Assembly (NCBI RefSeq): GCF_048984525.1
Contig: NZ_JBMGJC010000001.1
Location: 372,001 to 436,000, forward strand
DNA length: 64,000 bases
From: Syntrophopropionicum propionicicum_A
Lineage (GTDB): Bacteria; Bacillota; Desulfotomaculia; Desulfotomaculales; Pelotomaculaceae
Direction of reading: 5' to 3'
Shown here: positions 59,408 through 64,000 of the stretch, piece by piece
How positions within the stretch are numbered: position 1 is the first letter of the stretch
Layout: each line of letters begins with the position of its first letter
Notes under the pieces: model-generated
Seen by the model: the letters and a program-made list of their open reading frames with translations, nothing else
The model's database searches: none
Told to the model about the DNA's origin: nothing
Translations under genes and position numbers: made by a program

Positions 59408-60184
59408 TTAAGGTTTTGCAGTATGAACAGTTTTTCCCGGCTCTGCCGGTTTGACTTCCTTAAAGGGATTTTGAGTGAACGGGGAATGGATATCCAGGTA
59501 ACTGGAAGGATCCGGCGCCGGCGCCGCAGACACCGCGGGCCTGAAAACGTCGCCGCGGCCAGTCAGCCATTTAGACATTTCTTCCAGGTATAGTTTTCCT
59601 TCCGGGTTTTTGACAGAGAACATCACGATGCCCAACGTCGCTTTGACTGTTCCCGCGTTTGCCGCGGAACCTGTACCTTTGGCGTTTGCCGTTTGGTTTA
59701 TTGCTTCGATCTTCAGGCTTCTGATTTCCAATAAGTTGGCTGAATTATTGCTTTCCAGCTCCCTGCAGCAATCCAAAAGGCTGCGGTAGTCCCCCCGCAG
59801 CACCACCTTTACCGGCAGCTCTAACGTATGTTGTTTCTCAATTATATCGCCCGGGATAATTTCAGCCGCCGCTATATTCCCGTTTGCCGCCGCCAGCCCC
59901 AGGAAAATAATATCTGAACCGTCCCTGGTTACCTTTCTAAAAGGCTCGCATTTTATTTCATAATCCTCCCGGGCCTTGTTTAGCCTGTCGCTTTCGCTGT
60001 TAATAGAAGCCGCCGCTGCCCTGGCGTTTAACAGCCTATCACTGTCGCCGGCCAGATCTTTTTTAGCCAGCCCGTACGACTTCACCTGGGGTACTAATAT
60101 AAAATAAACAGAGCAGAATAAGGTAACGGCAATGATAATAGCAGCCAGCAGCAGGCTTTGCCTGTCGAATTTTTTATCCCTCAT
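59408..60184 (-). CDS. pilO: Type IV pilus assembly protein PilO-like
   Basis: This 258-residue inner-membrane protein has one N-terminal membrane segment (about 12-30), a coiled-coil stretch and a PilO ferredoxin-like domain (LELPVKVVLRGDYRSLLDCCRELE). It aligns the pilus machine with PilN and PilM. Its ATG overlaps the pilN stop codon by one base. Confidence 0.8.
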   Translation of the reverse strand: MRDKKFDRQSLLLAAIIIAVTLFCSVYFILVPQVKSYGLAKKDLAGDSDRLLNARAAAASINSESDRLNKAREDYEIKCEPFRKVTRDGSDIIFLGLAAANGNIAAAEIIPGDIIEKQHTLELPVKVVLRGDYRSLLDCCRELESNNSANLLEIRSLKIEAINQTANAKGTGSAANAGTVKATLGIVMFSVKNPEGKLYLEEMSKWLTGRGDVFRPAVSAAPAPDPSSYLDIHSPFTQNPFKEVKPAEPGKTVHTAKP

Positions 60185-60747
60185 CAGCCTCTATCCTTTA
60201 CCCTGGCGGTAATTTCAAATTCTATACCCCCGCTGACAGCGTTTGCTCTTACCAGCTTTATTTCTTCAAAATAGGGCAAACCGGACAAATTCCTGATAAA
60301 TATGCCGATTGAAGGCAGTGTCCCGGCAATACCCCTGCAGAGCACCAGGTTGGGGCGGGCGTATGGGTCCGGTTCCTTCGCATCATTGCCAGGCGGCTTG
60401 TTGGAAATCTCCAGCCCGGTCAGCCATAGATCAACAGGCGCGATATTACCCAGGTCATTCAACAGGCCGGACCAGGTTATGTGATTAACCAAGATCCCGT
60501 CAAACTCCCCCACAGCCGCCTCCAGTTCGGCCCTTTCCTTGATCATCCCTTCCACCCGCGACACTGCCGGCGCCAGGTAAGACAGCTGCGCCCTGGTCTC
60601 AGCCAGGTCATTTTTTACCGCCGCGAAATTAATCAAAAAGATTATATAGCATACCAAGGCCGCTGCCGCGGGAAGGGCAAACCCCGTGATAACGGCCAGC
60701 CGCCGGACATCGATTGTGCCTTCGCGCTGCAGCTGTTGGGGCAGCAT
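60184..60747 (-). CDS. pilN: Type IV pilus assembly protein PilN-like
   Basis: This 187-residue protein has a short cytoplasmic N-terminus, a membrane segment (about 17-38), coiled coil and a PilN-type domain (LLNDLGNIAPVDLWLTGLEIS, GTLPSIGIFIRNLSGLPYFEE). Between pilM and pilO. Confidence 0.82.
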   Translation of the reverse strand: MLPQQLQREGTIDVRRLAVITGFALPAAAALVCYIIFLINFAAVKNDLAETRAQLSYLAPAVSRVEGMIKERAELEAAVGEFDGILVNHITWSGLLNDLGNIAPVDLWLTGLEISNKPPGNDAKEPDPYARPNLVLCRGIAGTLPSIGIFIRNLSGLPYFEEIKLVRANAVSGGIEFEITARVKDRG

Positions 60748-60754
60748 GTTAACC

Positions 60755-61723
60755 TTATACGCGTCCAGAGCCCGCCACCTCTCTTAAAGCCAGGCCGACC
60801 GAGACCGCGTAAGCAGGGTCATACAGCTCATCCCCTGTAAAATCCACATCCGGCACGCCGACCTCGGTGTCAATCCTCAAATTTCCGTTTAAGTTTTCAA
60901 TTAAATCGCCAGGGTTGCTTATACCACCGCTAAGGATAATCTTTTCCACCGATATTTTCTCATGGGTGGAGTAATAGTCCAGGGAGCGCCGGAGCTCCTT
61001 TGTGATTTCCGCCAAATTCTCGCTGCCCGCCGGCAGCAGGCGCAGGAACCTGATCTGCCCGTCCCTGAGCAGGACAAAGTGCGAGGTTTTTGCGCCGATA
61101 TCCACCATGGCCGTGTTCCCCGGCGTATTCCTGCCAAAAATCCGCCATAAAGCGAACGCCTGCAGGTCAAGCGCCGCCACCGTAAAACCTGTCCGGGAGA
61201 ATATGCCGTGGTACTGATATACTGTCGCCAGGGGAACAGCAAGGAGAAGCACGTCCTGCAGCCTCTGCCCGACGCCTGCCTCCGCTGGTTTTCCCGTCCG
61301 CTTGCCGCCGTCGCCTTCACCCGCCCTATCCAGCCTGACATACCTTATTACCAGCTGCCCGGCCGGGGTCGGCACATACTTCTGTACTTCCAGCTTCACC
61401 GCTGACCAGAGTTCTTTTTCACTCATCCGTGGAAACCGGACTATCCGGCACACTGTTTTTTCACTGCCGATACAGGTAATAACCTCTCTGCAATCGGGGT
61501 TCAAGACTTCCTTTAAAACCTGGACCAGCCCTTCCTCATCAAAACTGTCACTCCACACCCCCGGCGGGCTGGGCCGCATCCTCAGCGCGGTGACTTCCGG
61601 GGTCCCGTCGACCACCTCGAGCTCCGCCACTTTAATCTGGTCGATCCCGATGTCCACGCCGGTGAAGTGTTTCTTTTCCGGCAGAAACCGCCTGAAGAAA
61701 TTTTTCATGCTTACTCGTTCCAT
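60755..61723 (-). CDS. pilM: Type IV pilus assembly protein PilM-like ATPase
   Basis: This 322-residue actin-fold protein has the loops FTGVDIGIDQIKVAELE, MVDIGAKTSHFVLL and ILSGGISNPGDL. PilM docks PilN in the cytoplasm. The ATG at 61723 overlaps the upstream stop; an ATG at 61708 just after that stop is an alternative. Confidence 0.88.
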   Translation of the reverse strand: MERVSMKNFFRRFLPEKKHFTGVDIGIDQIKVAELEVVDGTPEVTALRMRPSPPGVWSDSFDEEGLVQVLKEVLNPDCREVITCIGSEKTVCRIVRFPRMSEKELWSAVKLEVQKYVPTPAGQLVIRYVRLDRAGEGDGGKRTGKPAEAGVGQRLQDVLLLAVPLATVYQYHGIFSRTGFTVAALDLQAFALWRIFGRNTPGNTAMVDIGAKTSHFVLLRDGQIRFLRLLPAGSENLAEITKELRRSLDYYSTHEKISVEKIILSGGISNPGDLIENLNGNLRIDTEVGVPDVDFTGDELYDPAYAVSVGLALREVAGSGRV

Positions 61724-62904
61724 TTGGTAACCCTCACAAAGCAGGTGGTCCAGCCGCAGGTATCCCTGAATGCATTAAGCATGTCATAGTCAAAGGTGAT
61801 GTTGACCGGGCTTCCCGGCCCGGCCAGGTCCGGCGCCAGCACGCTGCCTTTAAATATTACCCCTTCGTTGATTTGCAATTGATTACTGGAATAAATCAGG
61901 GCGTCTATCTGCCCGCAGCCCGGGCCGGAGCTGACAGTTCCGGCCGCGATTACCGCGAGGCAGTCGCTGTCCCCGGATTTGACTAAGCTGCCCAGAGCAA
62001 CGTCGCCGTCAACGACAATTAACGCGCTGCCGCGGTATGTGCCCGACAGTTCATAATCGCCGCTTAAAAAATATATGCCGTTTTGAAAAACCATCACGGA
62101 GTTGTCAACGGGAGGCAGCCCGTTATAGCCGGCGTTTTTCTGATACCAGGAAAGCCTGCCGGCGCTGAGGAGAGCGGGGAATCCGGAGCTGCCCGGGATC
62201 CTGGCGGCCAGTTCCCCGGCTGGCAGCACCATGGTGATATCTCTGACCTCTTCAGGCGCCTTGTTGATATCGTCAACGTAAATAAAGCCATTGATGGCGA
62301 GCGGCCCCGTGCCGGTAAAACTTACACCACCCAGGGTGTATATATCTCCGTTGATCTCAGTGGCGCTTGCCCCTTCACGCTGGAGGACGACCATGCCGGG
62401 GCTGTATATGTCTCCTGTAATCTGCGAACCGCCGGCGATAACAGCGTCGCCGCCGGCCACCCATAACCCGCGGAACAGGTTTTCAATGTAAACAGTCTCC
62501 AGGTCCGCGTTCACCCTCACCCTTTTCATGCTGCTTTTGCATTTGGCTTTGCACTCTATTTCCAGGGAGGTCCGCCAGTCGTCCTCCGCCAGTTTTTTTA
62601 CTTTGATGTATTCAAAAATCCCCTCTCCGTAACTCTTTTCCCCGCCTAAAACATTGGCCAGAAAATCGTATTCCATGCCAACGCTTAAATCCCTCAGCCA
62701 AACCGGGCCGTATCTCGCATCCGCCAGGACCTTTTCAATACCGGCTTCGGCTGTATAATATGCTTTGTCCTGGTTCACCTCAAAGACGGCGATTTTCCGG
62801 GTGCTGGTCCCCAGTGCCAGGACAGCGCTGCACATCAAAAACATGGCCAGGGTCAACACCATTACCACCAGCATGGCCTGGCCCTTCATATCGCGTATCA
62901 GCAT
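61711..62904 (-). CDS. PilX-like pilus assembly protein with beta-rich domain
   Basis: This 397-residue protein has an N-terminal membrane helix (MLVVMVLTLAMFLMCSAVLA) and KAYYTAEAGIEKVLADA, the opening of PilX-like proteins of minor pilin operons. The middle is a glycine/isoleucine-rich beta-repeat region (AVIAGGSQITGDIYSPG). Likely part of the pilus tip or minor pilin set. Confidence 0.75.
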   Translation of the reverse strand: MLIRDMKGQAMLVVMVLTLAMFLMCSAVLALGTSTRKIAVFEVNQDKAYYTAEAGIEKVLADARYGPVWLRDLSVGMEYDFLANVLGGEKSYGEGIFEYIKVKKLAEDDWRTSLEIECKAKCKSSMKRVRVNADLETVYIENLFRGLWVAGGDAVIAGGSQITGDIYSPGMVVLQREGASATEINGDIYTLGGVSFTGTGPLAINGFIYVDDINKAPEEVRDITMVLPAGELAARIPGSSGFPALLSAGRLSWYQKNAGYNGLPPVDNSVMVFQNGIYFLSGDYELSGTYRGSALIVVDGDVALGSLVKSGDSDCLAVIAAGTVSSGPGCGQIDALIYSSNQLQINEGVIFKGSVLAPDLAGPGSPVNITFDYDMLNAFRDTCGWTTCFVRVTKWNE

Positions 62905-62918
62905 AACGACACCCGCCG

Positions 62919-63374
62919 TCAGCCAGTCCTGATGTGCACTTTTGTGCTCATCACAACAACACCGCTGTCTCCCTTTTCTCCTTTTATGGTTATCGTAGTA
63001 ACCCTGTTTTCCGAATCATAGTCAAAATTCAAAAACTGTATATCGCTTGCCAGCGGCAGGTAAACGCCCCCCACGTTTACCTCCGCCTCTTTCTGCGCGG
63101 GATCGTGCCTGTAGCCGTATATGCTGCTTCCCTGGGCCGGTTCCAGCACTATCTCCGGACCGTTAATTGACGCAACGGCCGCCGCCTGCCTGATACCAGC
63201 GCTCATCTTTTTTATCGCGATGCGCATGTTTTCCTGCACTTCGATTTTATTCTTGTCTTTAATGTAAGAAGCGTACATTTTTGAATAGACGTAGAGGGCG
63301 GATGTTAGCACGATGATAAATATGGCGGCCGCCGCCATGGTCTCGACAATGGTGAATCCCTTATTTCCGCGCAT
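62919..63374 (-). CDS. Prepilin with N-terminal cleavage/methylation site (PilW-like)
   Basis: This 151-residue protein begins MRGNKGFTIVETMAAAAIFI: a prepilin peptidase site after the glycine, then F and glutamate at position 5. One hydrophobic helix and a beta-rich domain follow. PilW-like minor pilin by position. Confidence 0.82.
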   Translation of the reverse strand: MRGNKGFTIVETMAAAAIFIIVLTSALYVYSKMYASYIKDKNKIEVQENMRIAIKKMSAGIRQAAAVASINGPEIVLEPAQGSSIYGYRHDPAQKEAEVNVGGVYLPLASDIQFLNFDYDSENRVTTITIKGEKGDSGVVVMSTKVHIRTG

Positions 63375-63380
63375 TTATGG

Positions 63381-63947
63381 TTACCTCGGTATTTTTTCTG
63401 TGGTTAAAGTCACTTCCCGCTCCCGGTTTTTAACAGTGTAGTAAACTGTCACCCTGATCAGTTTCAGGCCGCTCCGGCCGTTTTCAGCACTTATGGCGTA
63501 CCGGTAATTACCCGGGCAATAACCGTACAGCATGTAAAACGAGGAGGCGTCAGGCACGACGAGCCAGTCCCAGTCCACCACGGCCCTGCGCGAGGCTCCG
63601 TCATACCCGGTAATCTTTTTGACCTGCCCGGAGCCGGTCCCGCCGCAGATAGCGATATTATAGTTATTGTAAAAACCGTCTATGCTGCACGCCCTGTTTT
63701 CAAGGGTTACCGTATTCGATGCCGCGCCCCCGGCAAAGCCCGTCTGGTTGTCCGGTATGCTCTTTATTTCTTCAATTACCTGCCGCGCTAAATTCAAGGC
63801 GGAGAGCTCGTCCCCGGCTTCGGCGGCATGGATGCCGCCCGCCCGGTACATATACACCAGGGGGAAAGTAACGATCCCCATGATCAGGATGGATACGGTA
63901 ACCTCGATCAGGCTCATGCCTCTCTGGTTGAATAACAATCTGGACAC
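63381..63947 (-). CDS. Prepilin-type protein (PilV-like)
   Basis: This 188-residue protein begins with NQRGMSLIEVTVSILIMGIV, a prepilin peptidase site (RG then M, E5) and hydrophobic helix, and ARQVIEEIKSIPDNQTG, typical of PilV-type minor pilins. A GTG start. First complete gene of the pilus cluster here. Confidence 0.82.
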   Translation of the reverse strand: MSRLLFNQRGMSLIEVTVSILIMGIVTFPLVYMYRAGGIHAAEAGDELSALNLARQVIEEIKSIPDNQTGFAGGAASNTVTLENRACSIDGFYNNYNIAICGGTGSGQVKKITGYDGASRRAVVDWDWLVVPDASSFYMLYGYCPGNYRYAISAENGRSGLKLIRVTVYYTVKNREREVTLTTEKIPR

Positions 63948-63957
63948 CGCCCGCTTA

Positions 63958-64000
63958 TTATGGAGGTGGGTTCCTGTCGACCCTAACCCTGCCTGTGATA
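63958..64000 (-). CDS. C-terminal end of a gene running off the right edge
   Basis: An open frame from the edge ends ITGRVRVDRNPPP then TAA at 63960-63958, 11 bases upstream of the PilV-like start. Only 13 residues are visible. By position it is likely another pilin or pilus-assembly gene. Confidence 0.35.
   Translation of the reverse strand, partial: ITGRVRVDRNPPP

Noticed and set aside
1..64000. tRNA or rRNA genes
   Set aside because: No cloverleaf with GTTCRANNC arm in a plausible context and no rRNA-like stretch was recognised on either strand by eye; a tRNAscan run would settle it.

Overview
The window is about 55% GC, carries almost all its genes on the minus strand, and encodes a near-complete core of endospore-formation genes (spo0A, spoIIAA-AB-sigF, spoIIM, spoIIIAA-AH, spoIVB, spoVAC-AD-AEb-AEa, dacF). 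It also has four-subunit ferredoxin-dependent 2-oxoacid oxidoreductase genes, 2-hydroxyacyl-CoA dehydratase activase-like genes, a pyruvate-carboxylase-type carboxyltransferase fused to a biotin carrier, and an OLE RNA locus. Together these point to an anaerobic spore-forming clostridium of the Peptococcaceae/Desulfotomaculales type (Pelotomaculum- or Desulfotomaculum-like). That placement is inferred from gene content and order, not from a database match. No rRNA or tRNA gene was seen.

Layout, left to right. 0-8 kb: 5' end of a DHH-domain nucleotidyltransferase gene, a Dps-like ferritin (plus strand), lysA, a TrpB2-type tryptophan synthase beta chain, and a split three-gene BadF ATPase/HgdB-like cluster. 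7.8-20.7 kb: the spoVA genes, dodecin, sigF-spoIIAB-spoIIAA, dacF, pdp, deoB, xerD, an orphan membrane protein (plus strand), spoIIM and a 42-codon gene with a sigma-E-like promoter (plus strand). 20.7-25.2 kb: a 2-oxoacid:ferredoxin oxidoreductase operon preceded by a T-box leader with a leucine (CUC) specifier, then a PepT-like peptidase. 25.5-41.4 kb: spo0A, spoIVB, recN, argR, mnmM-type methyltransferase, nadK, tlyA, dxs, oapA, OLE RNA, ispA, xseB, fchA, folD, xseA, nusB and a DUF2273 gene. 41.4-46 kb: amaP, asp23, accC and pycB-accB. 46.4-52 kb: the spoIIIA operon. 52-64 kb: a small tail-anchored protein, a CD1247-type zinc-ribbon protein, efp, pepQ, aroQ, pmbA, a stand-alone YabG N-terminal domain, a DUF3243 gene, tldD, and a type IV pilus cluster (pilO, pilN, pilM, pilX-, pilW- and pilV-like) that runs off the right edge.

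The sporulation genes cover successive steps: Spo0A commits the cell, SpoIIAA/AB controls sigma-F, SpoIIM and SpoIIIA act in engulfment and the mother cell-forespore channel, SpoIVB signals to the mother cell, and SpoVA moves dipicolinate. The isoprenoid genes ispA and dxs bracket the OLE RNA and its partner membrane-protein gene, the arrangement known from other OLE-bearing Firmicutes.

The most unusual feature is the intergenic DNA. At least six families of short, mostly palindromic repeats fill nearly every gap over 250 bp. They lie inside otherwise conserved operons: between spoIIIAD and spoIIIAE, between dacF and spoIIAA, between sigF and its terminator, and between xseB and fchA. No transposase gene is present in the window, so these look like non-autonomous elements.
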